DNA from: Acidobacteriota bacterium
GTDB lineage: Bacteria; Acidobacteriota; Blastocatellia; Pyrinomonadales; Pyrinomonadaceae
Reading direction: 5' to 3'
Length of the DNA: 64,000 nt
NCBI GenBank assembly: GCA_020199775.1
Contig: JAIVJZ010000041.1
Span: 574,495 to 638,494, forward strand
Below are positions 1-8,800 of this stretch, piece by piece. Numbering within the stretch: position 1 is the stretch's first letter; the number at the start of each line of letters is the position of its first letter. The notes under the pieces were generated by a model, which searched no databases, was not told where the DNA came from, and saw only the letters and a program-made list of their open reading frames with translations. Made by a program: the position numbers and the translations under genes.

Positions 1-213
1 GCCCTGCGCATCTGCGTCGAGATGAAGCGCGCTTCCACCTCCGTCCTCCAGCGACGCCTGCGCATCGGCTACGGCCGCGCCGCCGCCATCCTCGACGCGA
101 TGGAACGAGAGGGCTACATCGGTCAGGCGGACGGCGCGCGCCCGCGCCCGATCACGGGGCGCGCCTACGAAATCGTCACGCACTGGGACGACCAACTGCG
201 CGAAGAGGGCTGA
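1..213 (+). CDS. ftsK: DNA translocase FtsK, C-terminal gamma domain (5' truncated)
   Basis: The window opens inside this gene; the frame is open from base 1 to the TGA at 211-213. The 70 visible residues match the FtsK/SpoIIIE gamma domain, a winged helix that reads KOPS/SRS-type sequences and orients the DNA pump during chromosome segregation at the septum. Diagnostic stretches are [15 protein letters not shown], then [12 protein letters not shown] and ADGARPRPI. The motor (alpha/beta) and membrane domains lie upstream of the window. It ends in the usual place for the family, a few residues after the wing, so the C-terminus looks complete. Three DnaA-box-like sequences follow immediately. 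Confidence 0.9.
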   Translation, partial: ALRICVEMKRASTSVLQRRLRIGYGRAAAILDAMEREGYIGQADGARPRPITGRAYEIVTHWDDQLREEG

Positions 214-219
214 AACAAC

Positions 220-254
220 TTTTCCACAGTTGCTGTGGAAAAGTCTGTGGAAAA
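220..254. promoter_or_regulatory. Cluster of three DnaA-box-like 9-mers
   Basis: TTTTCCACA occurs at 220-228 on the plus strand and as its reverse complement at 234-242 and 246-254. That is three perfect copies in 35 bp between ftsK and the comEA-like gene. TTTTCCACA is one base from the classic TTATCCACA and is a known DnaA-box form in some phyla. The cluster could be a DnaA-regulated promoter or a DnaA-titration site. That role is inferred; an origin is unlikely because no dnaA, dnaN or AT-rich unwinding element is visible. Confidence 0.45.
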
Positions 255-356
255 ATCGCTTTTTGGCGTTACAAGTTCCTGACAAATTTAGACTTCTAGC
301 ATTTTGCACATCTTCGCGGCAAAGTTTCCGTTCTTGTTTCAAAGGTTGTTAAAGCC

Positions 357-746
357 GTGGATTATCAACGCTTTGAACGTGGCAATCGAAACACTTCGCG
401 CAGGCGCGTGCGCTTTTTGACGCTCGTGTTTTTCTGCTACACGCTCGTCTTCGCGTGTGTCTCTTCGTGTGTTAAGTTGCCCCGCCGCGCCGGAGTTGTA
501 AATAGTCTTACAACCCCCCGACTCACAACCGCGCCGCCCGCTCCGGCGAAGACGCTCATCAATCTCAACACCGCCTCGCGGGAAGAGTTGGAGCGTCTGC
601 CCGGCATCGGCGAAGGGCTGGCCGCGCGCATCGTCGAACACCGCGAGCGTCACGGAGCGTTTCGCCGCGTCGAACATCTCATCATCGTGCGCGGCATCAG
701 CGAGAGACGCTTCGCCGAGTTGCGCGCCTTCGTCACCGTCGATTGA
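357..746 (+). CDS. ComEA-like helix-hairpin-helix DNA-binding protein
   Basis: 129 residues from a GTG start. An Arg-rich N-terminus is followed by one hydrophobic segment (residues about 20-39, FLTLVFFCYTLVFACVSSC), a signal anchor or lipoprotein-type signal. The C-terminal half (about 66-126) is a ComEA-type HhH repeat: INLNTASREELERLPGIG, then GLAARIVEHRERHGAFRRVE and a second hairpin VRGISERRFAELR. ComEA binds double-stranded DNA outside the membrane and feeds it to the ComEC channel, and comEC lies 2 kb downstream. A general HhH_3 protein without a competence role is the alternative. Confidence 0.75.
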   Translation: MDYQRFERGNRNTSRRRVRFLTLVFFCYTLVFACVSSCVKLPRRAGVVNSLTTPRLTTAPPAPAKTLINLNTASREELERLPGIGEGLAARIVEHRERHGAFRRVEHLIIVRGISERRFAELRAFVTVD

Positions 747-761
747 GTTGATTGATTCGCT

Positions 762-2117
762 TTGAACGCCCGAGACGATCTGCGCCGCGCCGCGCGCTCT
801 ATCTTCGACGCCACGCTCGCCGGTCTGGACGCACGCGCCGCCGTCCGCCGCGCGCTCGACTTCACGCGCGGGCGACTCACAATCCTCGACGACGAATTCG
901 ACCTGAACGCACGGCCGCACGCGATCTACTCAATCGCCGTCGGCAAGGCGGCCGTTGCGATGGCTGCCGCGCTGGATGAAGTGTTGGGGGGCGCGCTTGC
1001 GGGCGGGATCGTCTCCGCGCCGTCTTCGAGCGTCGGGTTGTCCGGGCGTTGGCGGGTCTACGCGGGCGGCCACCCGCTGCCGAACGAAGCGAGTCTCGAA
1101 GCGGCGCGCGCCGCCTTCGCCCTGTTGCGTGCGGCCGACGCTGTAGAGCCGCGCGCGCTCGTCATCTTCCTCATCTCCGGCGGCGGCTCCGCGATGCTCG
1201 AATGGCCGCGCGACGAATCGATCACGCTCGCCGAGTTGCGGGAGGCAAATCGCGTGCTGGTCTCTTGCGGGGCGAGCATCGACGAGATCAATGCCGTGCG
1301 ACGGGCGTTCTCGGCGGTGAAAGGCGGCGGCCTCGGCGCACGCGCGCGCCGCGCCGCGCAAATCTCTCTGATCATCTCCGACACGAAACGGGACGAACCG
1401 TACAACGTCGCCTCCGGCCCGACTTTTCCGTTCGCGCACGAGTCGCACGAGCCGTCCGAGATCGTCAAACGTTACGGGCTCGCCGCGCGCCTCCCCGCCT
1501 CGATCCTGCGCGCCGTCAATCAACCACCCCGCTTTCACACGGAGGCGGATCGCGTCACGGCGTTGCGCCGCCATCACGTGCTGCTCGATAACGAGCGCGC
1601 TCTGGTGCGTGCGGCCGAAGTTGCCGCCGCGCTCGGCTTCACGGTCGAGATCGCGCGAGACGTTTCAGAGCAGGCGGTTGCGGAAGGCGCGGCTCTGCTC
1701 GTCTCGCGTCTGTTCGATGTGCGAAGGAGGGCGGGAGGGGGGCAGGTGTGCCTGATTTCCGGCGGCGAGTTTTCGTGCCCGGTGCGCGGCGCAGGACTAG
1801 GCGGGCGCAACGCCGAGACGATCTTGCGGTGCGCGTTTGAAATAGAAGCTCAGGCCGCGCGTTCGTCGTCCGGTGCGACAGTAGAGCGGGTCGTCGCGCT
1901 CAGCGCGGGCACGGACGGCATTGACGGCAACAGCCCTGCGGCGGGAGCTTTGTGCGATGACACGACGCTCACACGCGCACGCGCGCTCTCACTCGACGCA
2001 CAAAAATTTCTGGAAGCAAGCGACGCCCACACCTTTTTCGCCGCACTCGGCGACGCCATCACGACCGGCGCGACCGGCACAAACGTCCGCGACCTGCGTC
2101 TCCTGCTTGCGAGATAG
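762..2117 (+). CDS. Glycerate 2-kinase, MOFRL family
   Basis: 451 residues from a TTG start 15 nt after the upstream stop. It belongs to the GckA/TtuD-type glycerate kinase family, which makes 2-phosphoglycerate from D-glycerate and ATP in the cytoplasm. Visible signatures are the N-terminal SIAVGKAAVAMA, the glycine-rich LVIFLISGGGSAMLEWP (about residues 132-148), and the C-terminal MOFRL domain with ISGGE, GLGGRNAET and ALSAGTDGIDGNSPAAGA. Length fits the family (about 400-450). The stop codon runs straight into the heptamer repeat that separates it from the convergent cupin gene. Confidence 0.9.
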   Translation: MNARDDLRRAARSIFDATLAGLDARAAVRRALDFTRGRLTILDDEFDLNARPHAIYSIAVGKAAVAMAAALDEVLGGALAGGIVSAPSSSVGLSGRWRVYAGGHPLPNEASLEAARAAFALLRAADAVEPRALVIFLISGGGSAMLEWPRDESITLAELREANRVLVSCGASIDEINAVRRAFSAVKGGGLGARARRAAQISLIISDTKRDEPYNVASGPTFPFAHESHEPSEIVKRYGLAARLPASILRAVNQPPRFHTEADRVTALRRHHVLLDNERALVRAAEVAAALGFTVEIARDVSEQAVAEGAALLVSRLFDVRRRAGGGQVCLISGGEFSCPVRGAGLGGRNAETILRCAFEIEAQAARSSSGATVERVVALSAGTDGIDGNSPAAGALCDDTTLTRARALSLDAQKFLEASDAHTFFAALGDAITTGATGTNVRDLRLLLAR

Positions 2118-2212
2118 TTTCAGGTTTCAGGACTGAGGTTTCAAGTTTCAGATTTCAAGTTTCAAGTCTGAATGTTGCTTGGTTCATTAACCTGAAACCT
2201 GAAACTTGAAAC
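2118..2212. repeat. Heptamer-repeat hairpin, TTTCAAG/TTTCAGG word
   Basis: Tandem TTTCAAG/TTTCAGG-type 7-mers at 2118-2169 are followed by reverse-complement copies at 2191-2212, giving a long imperfect hairpin. It fills the space between two convergent genes: the TAG of the glycerate kinase and the TGA of the cupin both abut it. The same word recurs at 11313-11422 and 38573-38655. A bidirectional terminator role is plausible but inferred. Confidence 0.8.
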
Positions 2213-2587
2213 TCACTCCGCCCGCCCGAAATCGTCGCTGAAGCGCACGATGTCGTCCTCGCCGAGGTACGAACCGCGCTGAATTTCGATGAAGATCAAT
2301 TTCTCCGCGCTCGCGTTTTCCACGCGATGCTTCGCCTCGACGGGAATGTCTACGGTCTCGCCCGCCAGCACCGTGATCTCTTCGTCGTCGAGAGTCACTT
2401 TGGCCTCGCCCGCCACCACCATCCAGTGCTCCGCGCGCTGCGCGTGCTTCTGGTAGCTCAGACGCTTCCCCGGCAAGACTTCGATGCGCTTGACCTTGAA
2501 GTTCTCGCCCTCGTCGAGCACGGTAAACGTCCCCCACGGGCGTTCATCATAAAGCGGCGACGTGTTCGTCGTCACGGTTTCCGGCAT
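2213..2587 (-). CDS. Cupin-fold phosphomannose isomerase type II-like protein
   Basis: 124 residues, a single cupin domain. It resembles the C-terminal mannose-6-phosphate isomerase domain of bifunctional ManC/AlgA: RPWGTFTVLDEG near the N-terminus, KRIEVLPGKRLSYQKHAQRAEHW as the first metal motif, and ETVDIPVEAKHRVEN as the second (His/Glu/His ligands). Bifunctional enzymes are about 470 residues, so the nucleotidyltransferase half is absent. Likely role is sugar-phosphate isomerisation or sugar binding. The TGA stop directly continues into the TTTCAAG repeat. Confidence 0.75.
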   Translation of the reverse strand: MPETVTTNTSPLYDERPWGTFTVLDEGENFKVKRIEVLPGKRLSYQKHAQRAEHWMVVAGEAKVTLDDEEITVLAGETVDIPVEAKHRVENASAEKLIFIEIQRGSYLGEDDIVRFSDDFGRAE

Positions 2588-2715
2588 GCCTAAACCCCCC
2601 GTATCGAATCTTCGCGAACTCTTCCGACGCGCGGCCGGATATCACCGCGCCCCCACCCGCCGCCGGATGGCTCAGACAATTTACACGCACAAAGTTTCCC
2701 TGTCATCTGAACGAG

Positions 2716-2826
2716 AGGGAAAAGGGTAAGGGGGAAAGGGTAAAGGAAAAAAGAATAGAACGTCACGCCGAACGCCCGCTCATCACATGATCTTCCCCTT
2801 ACCCTTTCCCCCTTACCCCTTTGCCC
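2716..2826. repeat. Heptamer-repeat hairpin, GGGTAAG word
   Basis: The left arm (2716-2746) reads as consecutive 7-mers GGGAAAA, GGGTAAG, GGGGAAA, GGGTAAA. The right arm (2793-2826) carries CCCCTTA/CCCTTTC-type reverse complements. Same architecture as the TTTCAAG element but an unrelated word. It ends 15 nt before the comEC stop. Confidence 0.75.
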
Positions 2827-2841
2827 TTCATCCCGCATCGC

Positions 2842-5592
2842 TCATTCACGCACAAAAGTTTCCACTCTCAAATCCTGCCCGTCCGTGCTGACCGTGATCG
2901 TGCCGCTCCGCCCGGTTTGTAGCACTTGCGCGCCGCCTGCGCGCCAGCGTTCGACGACTCGTTTATCGGGATGGCCGAAGGGCGAAGAGAGGCCGACCGA
3001 GACGACGGCGACGGACGGGCGGACGGCCGCGACGAAAGATTGCGTGGAGGAAGTACGGCTGCCGTGGTGCGCGACTTTCACGACATCGCTTCGCAAATCG
3101 TCGCGCGCCGCGACGAGCGCGGCCTCCGCGTCGCGTTCGATGTCGCCGGTCAACAGAAACACGCGCGCGCCGTAGCGCACGCGCAACACCAGCGAATCGT
3201 CGTTGGCCGATAACGCCTGAGTCGCTTCGCCCGCGCGTGGCGGCCACAGCACATCGACCGTCGCCGCGCCGAACTTTAACCTGTCGCCGCGCCCGACAAG
3301 TTCGATAGGCACGCTCTCTCGCCGGAGCGTCTCGGCGAGGCGCGCAAGCTCCGCCTCGCCCCCGTCGGCGCGGCCTAAGAAGGCGGCGCGCACTTTGAAG
3401 TTGTGCGCGATATCGTTCAAGCCGTTCATGTGATCGGCGTGCGCGTGGGTTGCCAGAATGTAATCGACCCGCGCGCGACCGCGCCACCATAGATACTCCG
3501 ACACGACGGCTTCGCCGATGCCGCGCGCGTCGCGCTCGAACCGCGCCGGAGGCGCGCCTTCAACTTCGCCCGCGCGCGGCCTGAATTCCGCGCGCCCGCC
3601 CGCGTCAACCAACAACGTCGCGCCGTTCGGGAACGTCAACAAAGCGGCATCGCCCTGTCCCACGTCGAGCAGGTCGAGGCGCAGGCGGCCGTCGGCTCGC
3701 CCCTCGCTGAACGGGTGCAGCACGACGAGCGAGAGGCAGAGCGTCGCGCCTGCCCAGGCCAACCGCCGCGCCCGTCGTCGCGGCGCGCTCCGTGCTCCGT
3801 CCGGCGGAGACGCGGCCGTTTGCAAAGGCTGCCAGCGCGCGAGACTGACGAGCAACACGGCGAGCGGCGCGTAATACAGAACATAGATCGCGGCGGCGTG
3901 CCCCGTGTACTCCGGCAGCCTGAGCGAGGCCATACCCGCGCGTGCGAACGGGTCGACGCTGTGCGTCATCAACCAGTTCATTCGCTCCACCAACCACACC
4001 AGCGGCCACGCCGCGCTCGCGCTGACCGAAGCGAGCATCATCGCCGCCAGCGCGCCGAGCGAGACGGCCGCCATCAACACGCCGACGAAGATGTTCAGCA
4101 ACACCGACACGAGCGACAGGCGATGAAAGTAGACGACGAACAAAGGCAGCAACATCAACTGCACGCTCGCGGAGACGACCACCGCGCCGAAGGCGTAACG
4201 CACCAACGCTTGCGCGCGCCAACGCTCCAACTCGACGCCCGCGCCCGTCTTGAAGAGGCGGTAGCTGTAAACGTTTCGCGCCAGTTCGCACCGCCACGCG
4301 CGCTCGCTCCAAAAGAGAGTCTCGCCGAGCACGCGAAACCAGCGCGGGCACGCGGGCGGGCGCGGCGTGGCGCGCGTCGGACGCCAGCAGCCGACGGCGC
4401 GCAAGCGTTCGACGAGCGGCCAGCCGAGCGCGACGATGCCGAGCACCGACAGGAACGTGAGTTGGAACGACGGATCGAAAAGCTCCGCGGGTCGATAGGC
4501 GAGCAGCACGAGCGCCGCGCCGCCGAGCGCGTTCAAAGTCGCCCCGCGACGCCCTGCGACCGGCGCGAGCGCGACCACGGTAAACATCAACGCCGCGCGC
4601 ACGACCGACGATTCCGCGCCGACCGCCACCGCATAAAGCCACAACACCGCGCACGGCACGACGAACTGCAAGGCGCGCCGCCCCGTCACGCGGCGCATCA
4701 GGAGCAGCACGAGGCCGCCGATGAAACTGATGTGCAGGCCGCTGATCACGAGCACGTGAAACGTGCCGCCCTCGCGAAAACGCTCCGCGCTCGCGCGCGA
4801 CAACCCGTGCCGATGACCCAGCAGCGCGGCCTGCAACACGCCCGCCGTCTCCGCCGAAAAAAGTTCCGACATGCGCCCGCGCAAAACCTCGCGCCACGCC
4901 TCAAGCCACACGAGCGGCAACGGCACGCGCTCGTCGTCGAGCCTCTCCACGACGAGCGGGCTCTTGATCGTGCCCCTCGCGTCCACCCCGCGCCGATCCA
5001 AAAATTCCGTCAACGAGCCGCCGCCCGGATTACGAAACTCCTCCGCGCGTTCGAGCATGACGAGCACGCGCACGCGCGCACCGCGTCGCAACTCCAACTC
5101 CGCGTACCCGTCCCGCTGACCCGCATCGCGCACGGGCGCGAACAATTCCACCACGCCCGCCGCCGTCGTATGCTCCGCACCCCGCGCACGCAGACGCTCG
5201 ACGCCGAGCGCGAGATAAAAGCCGTCCGGCGCAAACTCCGGCGCGCGTTCGACGACTCCCGTGATCTCCACCGGGTCGCCCGAAGCGACGCGCCCCTCTT
5301 CATACAGACGCCGCACGCGCTCGTTGCCGACGCCGCGCCCTTCAACTCCGGCGAACGCCGCGCCGAGCGATGCGAACGCGAGCAGGACGATCAACGTCGC
5401 GAGCGCAGGTCGTCTTCGCTTGAACGCGGCGAGGGCGAGCAGCGTCCCCAGTGCGCTTGAAAGTAGTGAGAAAAAAAGCGGCGGCGCGGTCAGGCGCGCG
5501 AGCAGTATTCCGGCGGCAAAGGAAACCGCCAGAAGCGCGAGCGGCTGAGGATTGAAAGACGGTCTGTGAGGAACCGTCGGCGTGTCCGGCAA
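2842..5592 (-). CDS. comEC: ComEC/Rec2 competence DNA-uptake channel
   Basis: 916 residues from a TTG start with AGAGG upstream; no ATG fits the N-terminus better. The order is typical of ComEC: two N-terminal membrane helices (about 15-65), a DUF4131/OB-fold-like soluble part, the multi-helix Competence domain (DVLVISGLHISFIGG region and many hydrophobic segments, about 270-600), then a C-terminal metallo-beta-lactamase-like domain (from about 640). The latter has LLDVGQGDAALLTFPNG, THAHADHMNGL and KVAHHGSRTSS. ComEC moves single-stranded DNA across the inner membrane in natural transformation, and the C-terminal domain is thought to degrade the other strand. It fits the ComEA-like gene 2 kb upstream. 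Length is usual (700-900). Confidence 0.93.
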   Translation of the reverse strand: MPDTPTVPHRPSFNPQPLALLAVSFAAGILLARLTAPPLFFSLLSSALGTLLALAAFKRRRPALATLIVLLAFASLGAAFAGVEGRGVGNERVRRLYEEGRVASGDPVEITGVVERAPEFAPDGFYLALGVERLRARGAEHTTAAGVVELFAPVRDAGQRDGYAELELRRGARVRVLVMLERAEEFRNPGGGSLTEFLDRRGVDARGTIKSPLVVERLDDERVPLPLVWLEAWREVLRGRMSELFSAETAGVLQAALLGHRHGLSRASAERFREGGTFHVLVISGLHISFIGGLVLLLMRRVTGRRALQFVVPCAVLWLYAVAVGAESSVVRAALMFTVVALAPVAGRRGATLNALGGAALVLLAYRPAELFDPSFQLTFLSVLGIVALGWPLVERLRAVGCWRPTRATPRPPACPRWFRVLGETLFWSERAWRCELARNVYSYRLFKTGAGVELERWRAQALVRYAFGAVVVSASVQLMLLPLFVVYFHRLSLVSVLLNIFVGVLMAAVSLGALAAMMLASVSASAAWPLVWLVERMNWLMTHSVDPFARAGMASLRLPEYTGHAAAIYVLYYAPLAVLLVSLARWQPLQTAASPPDGARSAPRRRARRLAWAGATLCLSLVVLHPFSEGRADGRLRLDLLDVGQGDAALLTFPNGATLLVDAGGRAEFRPRAGEVEGAPPARFERDARGIGEAVVSEYLWWRGRARVDYILATHAHADHMNGLNDIAHNFKVRAAFLGRADGGEAELARLAETLRRESVPIELVGRGDRLKFGAATVDVLWPPRAGEATQALSANDDSLVLRVRYGARVFLLTGDIERDAEAALVAARDDLRSDVVKVAHHGSRTSSTQSFVAAVRPSVAVVSVGLSSPFGHPDKRVVERWRAGGAQVLQTGRSGTITVSTDGQDLRVETFVRE

Positions 5593-5853
5593 GTTGTTAC
5601 AGCCTCTATTTTCTACTGGAGCAGTCCGAATGACCCCAATGCCGACTCGTCAGGCAACGCGATTGCCCCCGTCACTTTCGCCGTCGAGAATTCTCTGAAC
5701 CCGGATACTCTACCAGCATTCACTACGAGGCGATTTCCGGCGAGGCAAAGATTCGCCAGTTTACCCCAACACGGTCTCACCGTCGCATACGATCTACGCC
5801 CCGAAGGCTTGTATCAAAGTCTTGCGAATAATCTCGAATGTTGCCGCTCGACT
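5593..5853. other. Intergenic stretch without a recognisable gene
   Basis: 261 nt between two minus-strand genes. GC is lower than the neighbours, and no convincing ORF, terminator stem or repeat was found. It should contain the comEC promoter and the 3' end of the TIR-WD40 transcript. Confidence 0.5.
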
Positions 5854-8800
5854 CTATGACGAAACCCGACCCAACGCCCTGTCGCGCCAGCGTCGCACGC
5901 TCATCACATCTAAACGCTCCCCCGCGAAGACGATTTGCTTCACAGGTTTCTTGCCGTCGTCGCTCGCGCGCTTCAGCCAGTCGCGCACTTCCATCCAGCG
6001 CACCTCGCCCTCCGAGTGTCGGATGACGAGCAGCACGGGAAACGCCTGCGCCATCCAGTAGCGGGCGTGGCGTGGGTCTTTGATGGTGAAGATTTCCGCG
6101 CCGTCGCGCTTGCGCTCCTTGAGATAGGAGTCGCCGGACTTGAGTTGCAGATACAGCTTCTTTCCGGTCGCCTCGCCCGCGTCCGTCTTGAACTCGATCT
6201 CCATATCTATGCCGTTGTCGCTGACGGTTAGTTCCCGGCAGATTTGTCCCGCGAGGGATGCGGTGGAGATCACTTCGCCGACCAGTGTGCGTTCCTTATC
6301 CGCGTTGTCAAGCTTGATTTGCGACTGCTTGTCCAACTCCAGCACGCGCTGGTGGACTTCCGGCGCGGCGAAGCGTTCTTCGAGATCGTCCCACAGCGGC
6401 ACACGCTTCTCGCACTTCACGCACAGGATGCTCGCCCGCTTTCCGTTCTCAGCCAGACGCTCCATCGCCGTCTCCCGATCACGCACCGGCGTCTTGCAGT
6501 GCGGGCAGACGTAGTGCCGCAGGCGCACCACCTCGATCCCTTTTTTCAGCAGGTGCTCGTGGACATAACGACTGAAAATCATCTTCTCTGCGACGGCGAT
6601 GTCGGGGTCGAAATAGACTTCCAACTCGCCCGCGCCCTCCCCCCGACGCGTCAGTTTCACGCCCAGACGCCGCTGCTGCGAGAGCGACTTGAAATCGGCG
6701 GCGTAACGCCACAACTCATCGGCTTCGAAGGATTCCGTGTGATGAAGGCGCACCACCAGCGTGGCGTAGATGTCGTCGAGGAAGCCGTTGAAGCGATAGC
6801 TCACGAGCACCGCCGGATGCCCCACCAGTTCCGGGCGTTCGCGCCGGTAATAACTCGGAAAGATCAAAAGCGCGCCCCTGTCGGTTTGTTCGCGCAAGCA
6901 GAGGCCGCGCTTCACCAGCGTCTGGTGCATCGCCAGCAGGATGAACCGTTCCTCGTCGTCTCCGAGGCGTTCGACGGAAGAGTGATACTTGAGGTCGCCG
7001 TTCAAGACCCGCTCCTCCGTGAGACAGCCGCGTTCGTCTTTATCCTCACGCATCGTCTGGATGACGGCCTGCGCGTAAGCGTTGATGCGCTCCGGCTGGA
7101 GCAACACCCAACTGCCGAACTCCAACTCCCACACCACCCCGGGGCCGGCCAGCAGACTTACCACCGCTTTCAACTCTTCATCCGTGAAGCGCGCGACTTC
7201 GCCGGACAGGCGCAGTTGCAGCGTCTCGCGCAGCTCGTTGAAGCGCACCAGCACCCGCCCCTCGTCCTTGAGACGAATGATCTCCTCCTTGAGCCGCTTG
7301 AACAAGAGCGGCGAGGAACGCCAAGGGATATTCTCCCAACGGATGCCTTCGAGAATGGCCTGCTTGAGTTCCTCGCAGTTGAGTTTCGTCTTCGCGCTCG
7401 TCTCCAGCAGACGCAGGTAGCCGCGTTCGTTCTTGAAAGCCTCTATCTGCGTCCGGCTGACGCGCAAGCCCCCCGCGTCCACGCGCCCCGCGACCAGCAA
7501 CTTGGTAAAAGGGTTTCGCGACGCCCGCGTCAGATCGCGATCCCACTGGCCGAGCGTCTCAAACAAATCTTCCTTCTGCCCGTCGAAGACCAGCACCGCC
7601 AGCGCGGTCTCGTCCATGTAAAGCTGATGAATCAGACGCTGATCCGCCTGCCCCCCGAAATCCCACAACCAGATTTCCCGCTCCACGCCGTCATCCGAAG
7701 ACACCGGCAGCTTCCACTGCGTCGCCCACGCACCCACCGTCGAATCGCTCGGCTGCCATTCCTCACCCGCCAGCACCTTCGACAACCCTGTCTTCCCCGC
7801 CCCGCTCTCCCCGACAAGCAGCACTTTCGCATTCGTGTATTGCACCTGCTCCGGCGCGGGCGGCAAGACTGGCACAGAGACTTCCGGCGCTTGTGCCCCG
7901 CTGACAAATTCCGACAAATCCCACACTCGGATACCGCCATGATAGTCGCCGGTTATGGCGTAGTGCGAACTCCACAACACGCTCATAACTGGAGCAGCGT
8001 GGCCTTCAAGCACGCGCAGGCATTGCCCCGTCTGCACGTCCCACAACCTCACCATCTTATTCTCATCGCCGGAGAGGGCGTGACGCTGGTCAGCACTCCA
8101 TGCCACGCTCCTGATACGGCTACTGTGGCCTTCGAGCACGCGCAGGCATTGCCCCGTCTCCACGTCCCACAATCTCACGGTGTTATCCGTGCTGCCGGAG
8201 AGGGCATGACGCTGGTCGGCGCTCCACGCCACACTAAAGATAAAGCCGGTGTGGCCTTCGAGCACGCGCAGGCATTGCCCCGTCTCCACGTCCCACAACC
8301 TCACGGTGTTGTCCCCACTGCCGGAGAGAGCATGACGCTGATCGGCGCTCCACGCTACGCTCCAAACAGTGCTCGTGTGGCCTTTGAGCACGCGCAGGCA
8401 TTGCCCCGTCTCTACGTCCCACAACCTCACGGTGTTGTCCGTGCTGCCGGAGAGGGCATGACGCTGGTCGGCGCTCCACGCCACTTGCATGACTAGGTTT
8501 TGATGGCCTCTGAGCACGCGCAGGCATTGCCCCGTCTCTACGTCCCACAACCTCACAGTCTTATCATCTGAACAGGAAAGAGCGCGCAGTTGATCAGGAC
8601 TCCACGTTATGCTTCGGACATCGGTTTGCTCGTGGCCTTTGAACACGCGCAGGCACTTCCCCGTCTCCATATCCCACAACCTCACGTCTGTATAGCTGGA
8701 GAGCGCACGCTTTCCATCCAGACCGAACGCGTATGACCAGGCCATCGAGTCATTGTAATCAAGCTGGATAGCCTTTTCTGCAATTTGCTGGGGCAGGGCC

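Noticed and set aside
3715..5460. 581-codon plus-strand frame
   Set aside because: Arg/His/Ala-rich shadow of comEC, which is full length with all motifs on the other strand.
5566..5859. 97-codon plus-strand frame in the gap after comEC
   Set aside because: It starts antisense inside comEC and has no recognisable domain or ribosome site.
6244..8496. 750-codon plus-strand frame
   Set aside because: It is antisense to the WD40/Roc gene; its repeated His/Pro/Leu-rich blocks mirror the WD40 repeat. The opposite frame has real domains.
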